Origin: Phyllobacterium zundukense
Lineage (GTDB): Bacteria; Pseudomonadota; Alphaproteobacteria; Rhizobiales; Rhizobiaceae
NCBI RefSeq assembly: GCF_025452195.1
Contig: NZ_CP104973.1
Coordinates: 3,021,001-3,085,000, forward strand
Length of the DNA: 64,000 bases
Reading direction: 5' to 3'
Program-made: the position numbers and the translations under genes
In this document: positions 42,282 through 51,956 of the stretch, piece by piece
How the letters are laid out: every line of letters begins with the position of its first letter
Numbering within the stretch: the stretch's first letter is position 1
Notes under the pieces: model-generated
The model's database searches: none
Told to the model about the DNA's origin: nothing
What the model saw: only the letters and a program-made list of their open reading frames with translations

Positions 42282-44573
42282 TTAATTCACCTGTTTTGCC
42301 GATTTATCGGTCTCTGCTTCGACCGGCGTAACGGTCTGCGTGGTTGGAAAAGTCATGCGGATCATAGCGCCCCGGCCCCCGTAAAAATCTTCCGGCGCGT
42401 CATGCAATTCGAGATGTCCAGCGTGGTCCTCGACAATCTTTTTGACGATAGCAAGACCAAGTCCGGTACCCTTTTCACGAGTCGTCATGTACGGTTCGAG
42501 CAGCCGCTGCCGGTGTTCGCGTGGCAGGCCTTTGCCGTTATCAAGTATCTCCACGACGATCGTCGCGTCGTCCTGTCTGGATCTGACGAGAATGTGTCCG
42601 TTGGCATGAGTCTCTTTCACAACGGATTCAACGGATTCAGCGGCATTCTTGATAACATTTCCGAAAGCCTGGCCCATCAAACGACTGTCGAACTGACCGA
42701 TAAGCGGGGTATTGCCAAAGTCACGTTCGAAACGGATATCGCTACGGCTGACCTCCACGAGGAACGAGGCCTCGCGCAGAGCCTCGCGCAAATCCATTGC
42801 CTTGATTTCGGGTTTCGGCATGCGCGCGAAGGAGGAAAATTCATCGACCATTCGGCCGATATCACCGACCTGCCGTATGATCGTTTCGGTACATTGATCG
42901 AAAACTTCACGGTCCTCGGTGATCACCTTGCTATAGCGACGGCGCAAACGTTCGGCAGAAAGTTGAATTGGTGTCAGCGGATTCTTGATCTCGTGCGCGA
43001 TGCGCCTTGCAACGTCAGCCCATGCGGAGGAACGCTGCGCCTCCACCAGATCGGTGATGTCATCCACGGTCACAACGTACGAATGATCAATCGATTCAGC
43101 ATCTTCTACGGTAATCTGGACGTTAAAGGTCCGCGCGCTGCCGCGACGCGACATGGTCACCTGCTCGCGATAGACAGAGCGGCCCGTTGCATGCGCGACT
43201 TCGAAAACCAGTCCGATCTCCGGAACGAGCGCAGTCAGGTTCTTGCCAATAGCGGCTGCCGGGTCGAGCGAGAGCATGGTTTCAGCAGAACGATTGACAA
43301 TGCCTATGACACCGTCGCCGTTGACACTGATAACGCCAGCGGTCACGCCCGAAAGGACCGCTTCGGAGAACCGTCGCCGCTCATCGATCTGATCCTTGGC
43401 AGCAACGAGATCATTGCGCTGTGTCCCCAACTGCTGAACCATTGTGTTGAACGTCTGCGAAAGAGAACCGATATCCCCGTCATTGCGATGTACGGGAACC
43501 GAGACATCGAGATTACCGGTTGCCACATCATCAGCTGCACCAATCAACAGCCGAATGGGGCGCACGAGCCTGTCAGCAACAGCTATGCCAGTCCAGATAG
43601 CCGATAGGAGCAGCGTGAGGGTCAGGCCGAAATAGAGCAGCGCAAAAAGGATCTGCGTGGTTACCCCGTCGCCGGCGGATGCTTGCTCGTCGGCGGTTCG
43701 TTTCTCCATCAATCGGCTCGAACTGAGAATGTCCGCATCGACGGGCCTCACCGTGTAGAGAAACAGACCCGGTATTTCCCGCATCATGATGACCGCACTC
43801 AGGAGATTGGTTTGTTCTGGCGGAATAAGCACGGGCTTGCCGTCCGATGCAGTCTCCAATACCGACCTTGCTACTGCAGGTATCGCGATGTCGGTCTTGA
43901 TGTCGGCGCGCACAGCGGTTTCACCATTTGACCTGACCAGCGATGCGCCAAGAAGCCCCCGTCCCAGCGCCTGCTGGGTGAGCAAACGGGTAAAGCCGCT
44001 GCGATCGAGATTATAAAGCGTGCGCTGGCTATCGAGGTCATTGACCATTTCCAGCGTTGTGCCCTGCAAATTGCGCGCACTTTCCTGAATGTAGGAGTTG
44101 GCGAGGCTGATCGACGAATTGACGATGGTCGTACTCCGCATCTCGAACCAGCGGTCGAGGCCGAGATCGAGTGTAATGGACGCGACAATAGCGACGATCA
44201 TTGCCGGCACAGCGGCGACAAGCGAAAACAGTATGATCAGACGCACATGTAGGCGCGATGCTGCTTTTCCGCGTGTCCTTGCCCGCGCGATCCGGTAGGC
44301 TTCCCGTCCGATGAGCATCATGAGCGCCGCAATCAGCGCCGCATTGATGCTTGTGAGCAGCAACGTAGTCTGGCTGTCTGGGCGGATTGGCGTCATTCCG
44401 GTCAGAATCAGAAAAGTTACGCCTGTCGTAAGAAGTGCGAGGACAACCGTCGCAATTCCAGCCCTTGAATAAAACTTCTGGATGCCGCCGCTCGTCGCGC
44501 CAGCCGTCGAATTTCCAGATAGGTTGACCGAATTCGATAAAAGCATCGCTATCGTGATTCCCACACGTGGCAC
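42282..44573 (-). CDS. ntrY: Sensor histidine kinase NtrY
   Basis: A 763-residue membrane kinase. Three or four N-terminal membrane segments enclose a periplasmic domain (about residues 150-300). A further helix leads to a HAMP domain (LVRPIRLLIGAADDVATGNLDVSVP), a PAS domain (about 400-510), and the kinase core with the H-box [17 protein letters not shown]-box VIKNAAESVE, G1 DNGKGLP and G2 GTGLGLAIVKKI. It phosphorylates NtrX. The frame opens at a GTG at 44573; the ATG at 44546 (MLLSNSVNLS) is an alternative. Upstream there is no ntrC as in relatives but a divergent accessory gene. Confidence 0.95.
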   Translation of the reverse strand: MPRVGITIAMLLSNSVNLSGNSTAGATSGGIQKFYSRAGIATVVLALLTTGVTFLILTGMTPIRPDSQTTLLLTSINAALIAALMMLIGREAYRIARARTRGKAASRLHVRLIILFSLVAAVPAMIVAIVASITLDLGLDRWFEMRSTTIVNSSISLANSYIQESARNLQGTTLEMVNDLDSQRTLYNLDRSGFTRLLTQQALGRGLLGASLVRSNGETAVRADIKTDIAIPAVARSVLETASDGKPVLIPPEQTNLLSAVIMMREIPGLFLYTVRPVDADILSSSRLMEKRTADEQASAGDGVTTQILFALLYFGLTLTLLLSAIWTGIAVADRLVRPIRLLIGAADDVATGNLDVSVPVHRNDGDIGSLSQTFNTMVQQLGTQRNDLVAAKDQIDERRRFSEAVLSGVTAGVISVNGDGVIGIVNRSAETMLSLDPAAAIGKNLTALVPEIGLVFEVAHATGRSVYREQVTMSRRGSARTFNVQITVEDAESIDHSYVVTVDDITDLVEAQRSSAWADVARRIAHEIKNPLTPIQLSAERLRRRYSKVITEDREVFDQCTETIIRQVGDIGRMVDEFSSFARMPKPEIKAMDLREALREASFLVEVSRSDIRFERDFGNTPLIGQFDSRLMGQAFGNVIKNAAESVESVVKETHANGHILVRSRQDDATIVVEILDNGKGLPREHRQRLLEPYMTTREKGTGLGLAIVKKIVEDHAGHLELHDAPEDFYGGRGAMIRMTFPTTQTVTPVEAETDKSAKQVN

Positions 44574-44824
44574 TCATGCAACACATTGTGGCGGAAATGC
44601 AACGTTTTGTCGCGAAACAATGCTGATTGTCAGCACTTACCCACAATTGCCGGATCCGGGTCGCGGGCCTAATCTGTCGTCAATTTCTTGTTATACCTTG
44701 CTATCGCCATTCCAAAATCGACAAAACGGCTTACGACTATCGGAAACATCGTCAATCTGGCGCGTTGGCACGGGCCGCGTGGTCCGACGTTGACACCTCG
44801 ACTTTGTAAAAATGGAGAACTGAG

Positions 44825-45799
44825 ATGGAATATGTGCGTTTCGGCAACACCGGTCTCGAGGTCTCGCGTATATGTCTCGGATGCATGAGCTACGGCGAGC
44901 CTGATCGGGGCAACCATGCCTGGACGCTTTCAGAAGAAAAAAGCCGGCCATTCATCAAGCAAGCGCTGGAACTTGGTATCAATTTTTTCGACACGGCGAA
45001 TGTTTATTCAGACGGCTCCAGCGAGGAGATTGTTGGCCGTGCGCTCAACGATTTCAGTACGCGCGAAGAGGTTGTCATCGCCACAAAAGTGAACAGCAGG
45101 ATGCGCCAGGGGCCGAACGGCGCGGGCCTTTCCCGCAAAGCCATCTTCGCGGAAATCGATGCGAGCTTGCGCCGGCTGGGCACTGACTATGTCGACCTCT
45201 ACCAGATCCATCGCTTTGACTACCAGACGCCTATCGAAGAGACATTGGAAGCTCTTCATGAAGTCGTGAAATCCGGCAAGGCGAGGTATATCGGGGCATC
45301 TTCCATGTATGCCTGGCAGCTCGCCCAAATGCTTGCGACCTCGAGTCAGAAGGGATGGACACGCTTCGTTTCCATGCAAAACTATGTGAATCTGCTCTAT
45401 CGCGAGGAAGAGCGCGAAATGTTACCGCTCTGCAAGGCCGAGGGCATTGCCGTCATTCCATGGAGCCCCCTCGCCCGCGGCCGGCTCACGCGTGACTGGG
45501 ACGAAACCAGCGCCCGTTCTGAAACCGACGAATTCGGTAAAACGCTTTATGCCGGTACTGAAGATGCTGACAGGAAGGTTGTAAGTGCAGTTGCAAAAAT
45601 AGCAGAGCAACGAAAACTGCCACGTGCACAAATAGCACTTGCCTGGGTTCTGACCAAGGTTACTTCTCCTATAGTCGGCGCTACGAAAGCATCACATCTA
45701 GATGATGCTGTTGCGTCTCTTCAAATAAAATTATCTGACGATGAAATTGCTGCGCTGGAAGCGCCCTATATTCCGCATCGCGTCATGGGTTTTGTTTGA
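44825..45799 (+). CDS. Aldo/keto reductase
   Basis: A 324-residue TIM-barrel NADPH-dependent oxidoreductase. The catalytic tetrad is visible: D56-type in FFDTANVYSDG (Asp, Tyr), lysine in EVVIATKVNSR and histidine in DLYQIHRFD. It resembles the YajO/Tas type aldo/keto reductases. A GGAG precedes the ATG. The last 80 or so codons are much richer in AT codons (ATA, AAA, CTA) than the first 240, which suggests a mosaic gene. It is divergent from ntrY and is the first of four accessory genes between ntrYX and ntrBC. Confidence 0.9.
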   Translation: MEYVRFGNTGLEVSRICLGCMSYGEPDRGNHAWTLSEEKSRPFIKQALELGINFFDTANVYSDGSSEEIVGRALNDFSTREEVVIATKVNSRMRQGPNGAGLSRKAIFAEIDASLRRLGTDYVDLYQIHRFDYQTPIEETLEALHEVVKSGKARYIGASSMYAWQLAQMLATSSQKGWTRFVSMQNYVNLLYREEEREMLPLCKAEGIAVIPWSPLARGRLTRDWDETSARSETDEFGKTLYAGTEDADRKVVSAVAKIAEQRKLPRAQIALAWVLTKVTSPIVGATKASHLDDAVASLQIKLSDDEIAALEAPYIPHRVMGFV

Positions 45800-45988
45800 T
45801 GGCAAATAGTTTTGCATCCTTTTGCGATAGTTCCAGCTGTGAGCGCGCTTATAAAACATGTGGCTGAAATAATGTGCCTCAGTCAAACGTACGATAAAAA
45901 CAACAACTGTTAAAATTACACCGTTCGTAAAGAGCTTTCCTTATCGTCCTGTCGATATATGGAGTAAAGACACACTCGGCGGACGGCA

Positions 45989-46777
45989 ATGACGACCTAC
46001 GATTTATGGATGACGAAATTCGGCGACTTGCCACCTCTAAGACAGGTCGCGATCATGGTCGGCATGGCGATTGCCGCCTCGGATTTGCTCACGGTTCTTT
46101 TCTTCCTGGTTGTCAGACTGGATCGTCTCGACGTGGCGCTCATCGTCACCACAATCATTGTTGTTGTCGTGAGTGTTCCGCTCGGTGCTTTTCTCGTCGG
46201 GCTCAATTATCGTTTGAAGCAAACCGCCCTGAGACTTGATCTTGCCCTGCGCAAAGATGACCTTACCGGTCTGTCGAACCGCAACGAATTCTACATGCAG
46301 TCGCAGAAACAGATCGCCTTATGCGATCCGGACAAAAGTGCCGGTGCAGTCCTTTATATCGACGCCGATCATTTCAAGTCGATCAACGACCGGTACGGCC
46401 ACGCCGTTGGAGACGGAGTACTCCAGGAAATTGGAATTCTTATCCGGTCCACCATTGGCGAGTGGGATTTTGCCGCGCGGTTCGGCGGCGAGGAGTTCGC
46501 CATTTTCCTGACGGGTGCGGACCTTGGAAAGGCCGATTGGATATCGCACCGGATTCTCTCTGGTGTTCGGGATATCTCCAAATACCTCCGGATAGGCGAT
46601 CTCGACGTGACGGTAAGCGTCGGGATATCAATTCACCGACCTGGACAAGGCCTGGAGGAGGCGTTGGTGGCTGCCGACAAGTGCCTCTATGCAGCGAAGA
46701 GCCAGGGGCGAAACCGCATAGTTCATGCCGATGATAGTCCCGCCACAATTTTTGAACCCAAACTTCGCAAGATTTAG
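45989..46777 (+). CDS. Membrane diguanylate cyclase (GGDEF domain)
   Basis: A 262-residue protein with two N-terminal membrane helices (about residues 18-40 and 48-75) and a GGDEF domain from about residue 85. The active site reads FGGEEF, with the metal and base residues in YIDADHFKSINDRYGHAVGD. It should make cyclic di-GMP at the inner membrane. No RxxD inhibitory site is seen just before GGEEF (the stretch reads GEWDFAARFGGEEF), so product inhibition at the I-site is unlikely. The signal is unknown; there is no large periplasmic sensor. It stands alone on the plus strand. Confidence 0.92.
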   Translation: MTTYDLWMTKFGDLPPLRQVAIMVGMAIAASDLLTVLFFLVVRLDRLDVALIVTTIIVVVVSVPLGAFLVGLNYRLKQTALRLDLALRKDDLTGLSNRNEFYMQSQKQIALCDPDKSAGAVLYIDADHFKSINDRYGHAVGDGVLQEIGILIRSTIGEWDFAARFGGEEFAIFLTGADLGKADWISHRILSGVRDISKYLRIGDLDVTVSVGISIHRPGQGLEEALVAADKCLYAAKSQGRNRIVHADDSPATIFEPKLRKI

Positions 46778-46909
46778 CTGCCAGGTGGCCTTGAAAAAGA
46801 GGGCCAGCGACGTATTTGCGCTTGGCACTACCAATGTCACAACTCCATTCTAAATTTCATCTCGATTATAGATTCTGCAAGTTCTGAAATGCTTCAAAGG
46901 AGCACGCCT

Positions 46910-47419
46910 ATGTCATTATCCATGCACAAGATTTCCGTTCCGGCGTTTGTCCGGGGTTTCGCCGTTCTTTCGTCGTTGATCGACAAGGCCGAGGCATTCG
47001 CAGAGGAGAAGAAAATTGCTCCGGCGGTTCTCGTCAATGCACGTCTGGCGCCGGACATGCTGCCGTTCTCTGGCCAAATCCAGCGGGCCAGTGACACATC
47101 GAAGGGCGTAATCGCTCGCCTGACGTCGGTCGAAGTTCCGAAATTTCCCGATGAGGAAGCGGATTTTGCCGAGCTGCGCGAACGTATCGCCAAGACAGTA
47201 GCATTTTTAGAGAGCGTCGATCCGTCAGCGCTCGATGGCACTGCGGATAAGGAAGTCACGTTGAAATTCGGCAAGTCCGGCGTGGTGTTGAGCGGCGAAG
47301 ACTACATCCAGAAATTCGTTCTGCCGAACTTCTATTTTCATGTCACGACAGCTCAAAACATTCTGCGCCACAACGGCGTGCCTGTCGGGAAACTCGACTA
47401 CCTTGGCTCATTGGGTTGA
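46910..47419 (+). CDS. DUF1993 family protein
   Basis: A 169-residue soluble helical protein of the DUF1993 family, related to the DinB-like four-helix fold. Typical pieces are ASVPAFVRGFAVLSSLIDKAE-like N-terminus (here ISVPAFVRGFAVLSSLIDK), RLAPDMLPFSGQIQRASDTSKG, and VLPNFYFHVTTAQNILRHNGVPVGKLDYLG at the C-terminus. An AAGGAG precedes the ATG. Function is unknown. It is convergent with the YfbU-like gene and separated from it by a strong hairpin. Confidence 0.9.
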   Translation: MSLSMHKISVPAFVRGFAVLSSLIDKAEAFAEEKKIAPAVLVNARLAPDMLPFSGQIQRASDTSKGVIARLTSVEVPKFPDEEADFAELRERIAKTVAFLESVDPSALDGTADKEVTLKFGKSGVVLSGEDYIQKFVLPNFYFHVTTAQNILRHNGVPVGKLDYLGSLG

Positions 47420-47432
47420 ACGTCAAGCCTGA

Positions 47433-47465
47433 ATGATTGTGGCCGGCAATGCCGGCCACAATCAT
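47433..47465. terminator. Bidirectional terminator hairpin
   Basis: A perfect 15-bp stem (ATGATTGTGGCCGGC and its complement) with an AAT loop between two convergent genes (DUF1993 and YfbU-like). The plus-strand side is followed by TTATAT. It probably ends both transcripts. Confidence 0.75.
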
Positions 47466-47480
47466 TTATATCTGTGCAGG

Positions 47481-47957
47481 TCAAGCGACCAGATGTTCGA
47501 TCTGGTCAGCGGAAAGCTCACGCTTCCTGCCGATTTCGTCCCATCGCTTCAGCATGGTGCGATATTTTTCAAGCTGCAGTTCCGGCCGATTGTCAGGGCT
47601 GTTGGAGACTTCCAGCGGGAACTTCAGGATGTTGCTGAGGAAGTCGGCATAGGCGAAACGCTCGTCCGGCTGGCTCGGGCCAAAGCCAACAAACGCCGTC
47701 TTGCCTGGCATGTTGCTGGCCGCTCCCCCACTTGAAGCCTTTATTGCGCGGAACAGCGCAAGGATGTCGTCCATTTCCTGGGCCTCTTCCTTGCTCAGGG
47801 TCGTCGTTGAGATTCCGAGATCTTCATAAAGACTCTCGAAACCCTTCTCCACGACTTCCTGGTGCCGCGCGTAAAGGCTCGATTTCTGCGGATCAAGCTT
47901 CTTCAAGATTTCGTATTGATTGAACAGCATCAATCGTTCTGCAAAACTGAACACCAT
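47481..47957 (-). CDS. YfbU family protein
   Basis: A 158-residue helical protein of the YfbU family (MVFSFAERLMLFNQYEILKKLDP, then YEDLGISTTTLSKEEAQEMDDILALFRAIKAS, FVGFGPSQPDERFAYADFL, YRTMLKRWDEIGRKRELSADQIEHLVA). E. coli YfbU is uncharacterised apart from reports of toxicity on overexpression. A GGAGG at 5 bases decides the ATG at 47957; the frame extends further upstream. It lies between the ntrC stop side and the DUF1993 gene. Confidence 0.85.
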   Translation of the reverse strand: MVFSFAERLMLFNQYEILKKLDPQKSSLYARHQEVVEKGFESLYEDLGISTTTLSKEEAQEMDDILALFRAIKASSGGAASNMPGKTAFVGFGPSQPDERFAYADFLSNILKFPLEVSNSPDNRPELQLEKYRTMLKRWDEIGRKRELSADQIEHLVA

Positions 47958-48173
47958 GCACCTCCGTGTGATCGAATGGCAATTCGGCACGTTACCGGTT
48001 GCGTTAATTCACGAGATTTCTGGTGATTACTCTGCACATACTCACCTTAAAAAGGCTCTGTCGCAGTAGTTACAATTTTATCTTCCTTTGATATTGTCAG
48101 AACTGGTGAATCATTTGCTAATACCTAGGGTCAGGACCCATTAATGATTTCTTAAAGAGCGAATACCGCCCGT

Positions 48174-49634
48174 TCAGCGTTCATTCTTGGCACTCTTGTA
48201 GATGTTGACACCCAGTTCGCGGATTTTCTTGCGCAATGTGTTGCGATTGAGTCCCAGCAATTCGGCAGCCTTGATCTGGTTCCCATGTGTCGCCGTCAGG
48301 CAGGAAAGGATAAGTGGATATTCCATCTCCTCCAGTACACGCTGATAAAGACCGACGGGTGGCAGGTCGTCTCCATAGGAAAGGAAGTAGCGCTGCATGT
48401 TCAGTTCGACCGCCTGGCCGATAGTTACATCCTGGTCCGCAATTGAATTCGACGATGGCTCGGCTGGCCGCAGGTCGGCCTTGAGTTCAGCCTCGATGAC
48501 GTCCGCATTGATCTCTTCTTGCGGGTAAAGCGCAGCAAGACGGCGGACGAGGTTTTCCAATTCCCGCACATTGCCTGCCCAAGGATAACGCCGCATAAGA
48601 TCAAGGCCATCAGCCATGATACGTTTTTCAGGCAGACCGTCCTTCGCCGCCATTTTGAAAAAGTGCCGCACGAGATCCGGAATATCTTCGCCGCGTTCGC
48701 GCAAAGGCGGCAGGCGCAGCGGCACGACATTGAGACGATAGTACAAATCTTCCCGGAAAAGGCCCTGATTGATCAAGGTGCGCAGATCCTTATTGGTGGC
48801 AGCAACAATGCGCACGTCGGTCTTGATCGGTGTGCGCCCGCCGACGGTCATGTATTCGCCCTGCTGTAACACGCGCAAAAGCCGGGTTTGGGCTTCCATC
48901 GGCATATCGCCGATTTCGTCGAGGAACAAGGTACCGCCGTCGGCCTGTTCGAAGCGTCCGCTCGACCGGTTCTGAGCACCGGTAAAAGCCCCGCGCTCAT
49001 GGCCGAACAATTCGGACTCGATAAGGTCACGCGGAATCGCTGCCATGTTAATAGCAACGAACGGACCTTTGCGCCGGCGGCCATATTCATGCAGAGCTTT
49101 CGCCACCAGCTCCTTGCCAGTACCCGACTCACCGGAGATCATCACCGTCAGGTCGGTCTGCATCATGCGCGCCAATACCCGATAGATATCCTGCATCGCT
49201 GGCGAGCGGCCAACCAGCGGCATTGTATCGGGTTGTTCGTCCGCAGCCCATTTTTCCGGCTTTTTCTTCGGTTCCGAAAGTGCCCGACCAACGATGCTGA
49301 CCAGTTCCGTCAGATCGAACGGTTTTGGTAAATATTCGTAGGCTCCCGCCTCAGAGGCACGAATGGCAGTCATGAAGGTGTTTTGCGCACTCATGACGAT
49401 GACGGGCAGATCGGGTCGCGATTTTTTGATGCGCGGCAGAAGATCGAAAGCGTTTTCATCGGGCATCACCACATCGGTGATTACGAGATCGCCATCGCCC
49501 GCCGATATCCAGCGCCACAAGGTAGCTGCATTGGACGTTATGCGGACGTCATAGCCTGCACGGGAGAGCGCCTGATTGAGGACCGTTCTAATTGCTGCGT
49601 CGTCATCTGCGACGAGAATACTGCCCAAACTCAT
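48174..49634 (-). CDS. ntrC: Nitrogen regulator NtrC
   Basis: A 486-residue sigma-54 activator. The receiver has VADDDAAIR and the phosphoacceptor aspartate in [12 protein letters not shown]. The AAA+ domain has Walker [13 protein letters not shown], the sigma-54 loop GAFTGA ([13 protein letters not shown]), and Walker [15 protein letters not shown] Fis-type helix-turn-helix ends the protein ([26 protein letters not shown]). When phosphorylated by NtrB under nitrogen limitation it activates glnA, amt and related genes. It lies 2 bases after ntrB. The next downstream gene is not ntrY as usual. Confidence 0.97.
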   Translation of the reverse strand: MSLGSILVADDDAAIRTVLNQALSRAGYDVRITSNAATLWRWISAGDGDLVITDVVMPDENAFDLLPRIKKSRPDLPVIVMSAQNTFMTAIRASEAGAYEYLPKPFDLTELVSIVGRALSEPKKKPEKWAADEQPDTMPLVGRSPAMQDIYRVLARMMQTDLTVMISGESGTGKELVAKALHEYGRRRKGPFVAINMAAIPRDLIESELFGHERGAFTGAQNRSSGRFEQADGGTLFLDEIGDMPMEAQTRLLRVLQQGEYMTVGGRTPIKTDVRIVAATNKDLRTLINQGLFREDLYYRLNVVPLRLPPLRERGEDIPDLVRHFFKMAAKDGLPEKRIMADGLDLMRRYPWAGNVRELENLVRRLAALYPQEEINADVIEAELKADLRPAEPSSNSIADQDVTIGQAVELNMQRYFLSYGDDLPPVGLYQRVLEEMEYPLILSCLTATHGNQIKAAELLGLNRNTLRKKIRELGVNIYKSAKNER

Positions 49635-49636
49635 AA

Positions 49637-50791
49637 TCAGGACCCTGCTTTCTTCGTATATGGACTGTCGTCTGCATGGTCGTCGTCAAGCGGACCGCTC
49701 TGCCATGCGGGCATGAGAATTCTGAACGTCGTCTTCCGCGGCACGGAATCGCATTCGATAACGCCGCCATGATCACCGACGATCTTGGCGACCAGAGCCA
49801 GGCCAAGTCCGGAACCATTGGGCTTCGTGGTTATGAACGGATCGAAGAGATGTGGCATGATATCGGGCGTCACACCCCCACCGGTGTCCGAAACACAAAA
49901 TTCGAGTGGCAGCGATACCCGGGTACGCATACCTGGAACAGACAGGCGGATACCTGGACGGAACGCGGTTGAGAGCGTGATTTCGCCTGGCTCGTTGGCG
50001 CCGATCGATTCGGCTGCATTCTTTACAAGATTGAGGAACACCTGAACGAGCTGATCGCGATTTGCGAATACGTAAGGCAACGACGGATCATAGTCCTCGT
50101 GAAACTTGATATGGTTGGCAAAACCATTCTTGGCTATGGCTTTGACGTGATCGAGCACCACGTGAATGTTCACTGCTTCCCGTTCTATCGGGCGTTCGTC
50201 GGAGAAAACCTCCATACGATCGACGAGTGACACGATCCGGTCGGTCTCATCGGTTATCAATCGTGTCAGCGCCCGGTCATCGTCGGAAAGACCAGTCTCA
50301 AGCAGTTGCGCGGCTCCGCGGATGCCAGAAAGAGGGTTCTTGATCTCGTGCGCCAGCATGGACGCAAGGCCGGTAACCGAACGCGCCGCGCCGCGATGCG
50401 TCATCTGCCGATCGAGTTTTTCCGCCATGGAGCGTTCCTTGAAAAGGATGACGATCGAACCGGGCGATTCGCTGACAGGCGTGACATAGAGATCGACAAT
50501 CCGGTCCTGGCCAAGCCGTGGCGACGAGACGTCGACACGATATTCGTTGACCGGTGACGGGTTTTCGCGCACTTGCTTGACCAGTGCCAGCAGTGGGCTG
50601 CCGAACGGTAGCAGCATATCCAGCGTGTTACGGCTCAAAATGTTGGCGCTTGAGCGGAAGAATGCTTCAGCATCGGCGTTGGCATAGGAAATATAACCTG
50701 CATCATCGAGCATGATAACCGGGTGCCGGATCGAATTCAGGACGATGCCCGCCAACCGGTCTCCCAGCATAGATTTATCCGATGCTGTCAT
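49637..50791 (-). CDS. ntrB: Nitrogen sensor kinase NtrB
   Basis: A 384-residue cytosolic kinase. A PAS domain at about residues 10-120 precedes the H-box [21 protein letters not shown], the N-box [13 protein letters not shown], and the G2 box [19 protein letters not shown]. It autophosphorylates and transfers phosphate to NtrC under control of the PII protein. There are no membrane segments. Its ATG overlaps the dusB stop (ATGA) and its stop is followed by ntrC after 2 bases, so dusB-ntrB-ntrC are one operon. Confidence 0.96.
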   Translation of the reverse strand: MTASDKSMLGDRLAGIVLNSIRHPVIMLDDAGYISYANADAEAFFRSSANILSRNTLDMLLPFGSPLLALVKQVRENPSPVNEYRVDVSSPRLGQDRIVDLYVTPVSESPGSIVILFKERSMAEKLDRQMTHRGAARSVTGLASMLAHEIKNPLSGIRGAAQLLETGLSDDDRALTRLITDETDRIVSLVDRMEVFSDERPIEREAVNIHVVLDHVKAIAKNGFANHIKFHEDYDPSLPYVFANRDQLVQVFLNLVKNAAESIGANEPGEITLSTAFRPGIRLSVPGMRTRVSLPLEFCVSDTGGGVTPDIMPHLFDPFITTKPNGSGLGLALVAKIVGDHGGVIECDSVPRKTTFRILMPAWQSGPLDDDHADDSPYTKKAGS

Positions 50792-51855
50792 CAGGCCACC
50801 TTCCTCATTTCTTCTGTATTTGAGAGCGCAGCGTGGAGACGTCGTGCAACCTGTTGCGGATTGGTTTCGGTCATGATCGACGCGCGGACAGCGGGCTCTA
50901 CATCGAATCCGTGTTTATCGAGATACCAGCCAAGGTGTTTGCGCGCATGGCGAATACCCGTGGCTTCGCCATAATGCGAGAGCATCGCGTCGTAATGCGC
51001 GACTGCATAATCGGCGATCATGTGGCTGGCATCCTGGCTGCTTCCGCGAACGATCGTCCCTGGCAACCAAGGTTGGCCGTACGATCCGCGCCCCACCATG
51101 ACAGCGTCCGCACCCGAGGCCTCGAGAATTGCCCTAGCATCGGCGCGGTTCTGGACATCGCCATTGGCCACAAGCGGGATCGCAATAGTGTCCTTGACAG
51201 CACGAATGGCGTGCCAATCAGCTTTGCCTTCATAGAACTGGCAGCGCGTACGGCCGTGCACTGTGATCATTTTAACCCCGGCCTGCTCTGCACGCGCAGC
51301 TAGCTCCGGCGCATTGATACTATCGTCATCCCAGCCGAGCCGCATTTTCAACGTAACCGGCACGCGCACAGCACCGATCGTTGCGTCTATCAGTGCCAAG
51401 GCATGATCGAGATCGCGCATGAGTGCCGAACCCGACAAGCCGCCGGTTACCTTTTTGGCCGGGCAACCCATGTTGATATCGACGATATGAGCACCCTCGC
51501 CCTCGGCGATCCGCGCTGCTTCCGCCATCCATCGGGTTTCACGGCCTGCGATCTGCACAACGTGCGTGCCCAATCCATCACCCCTGAGGCGCAACAGGTT
51601 GCCGCGTTCGCGCGTGCAAAGCTCTGCACTTGCAACCATTTCCGATACGACCATGCCGGCTCCCGCCTGCCACGCCAACTGGCGGAACGGCAGGTCGGAG
51701 ACGCCGGACATCGGCGCCAGAAACACGCGGTTTCGCAAATGTACCCCGCCGACATCCAGTGGTTGATCCAGTTCGATCACGCGATTCTGCCTGTTTCGTA
51801 TGCAATTTCGTAATAGCCTATCCTTTAGACACGTCCGTGCCTCTTCGCAAGGCAT
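50791..51855 (-). CDS. dusB: tRNA-dihydrouridine synthase (NifR3 type)
   Basis: A protein of up to 354 residues with the FMN-binding TIM barrel of Dus enzymes. It has [40 protein letters not shown] with the catalytic cysteine, [30 protein letters not shown] and [13 protein letters not shown]. It reduces uridine in tRNA D-loops. In rhizobia it heads the ntrB-ntrC operon and is called nifR3. The frame opens at ATG 51855, but the true start may be a GTG near 51780 (giving [11 protein letters not shown]), which would leave a normal promoter region to the divergent ispDF. Confidence 0.93.
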   Translation of the reverse strand: MPCEEARTCLKDRLLRNCIRNRQNRVIELDQPLDVGGVHLRNRVFLAPMSGVSDLPFRQLAWQAGAGMVVSEMVASAELCTRERGNLLRLRGDGLGTHVVQIAGRETRWMAEAARIAEGEGAHIVDINMGCPAKKVTGGLSGSALMRDLDHALALIDATIGAVRVPVTLKMRLGWDDDSINAPELAARAEQAGVKMITVHGRTRCQFYEGKADWHAIRAVKDTIAIPLVANGDVQNRADARAILEASGADAVMVGRGSYGQPWLPGTIVRGSSQDASHMIADYAVAHYDAMLSHYGEATGIRHARKHLGWYLDKHGFDVEPAVRASIMTETNPQQVARRLHAALSNTEEMRKVA

Positions 51856-51956
51856 TGCGTACAGTGAATGGCCGGATTTCGATCCGTTTCGTTGCTAAAG
51901 TACTGGTCTTTCCGTTTGGCAAAGGGTAACGCAGTCTGCATCGAACGGAGAGAAGC

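Noticed and set aside
42219..43607. 462-codon plus-strand open frame opposite ntrY
   Set aside because: It is the shadow of a well-supported gene and has no recognisable features.
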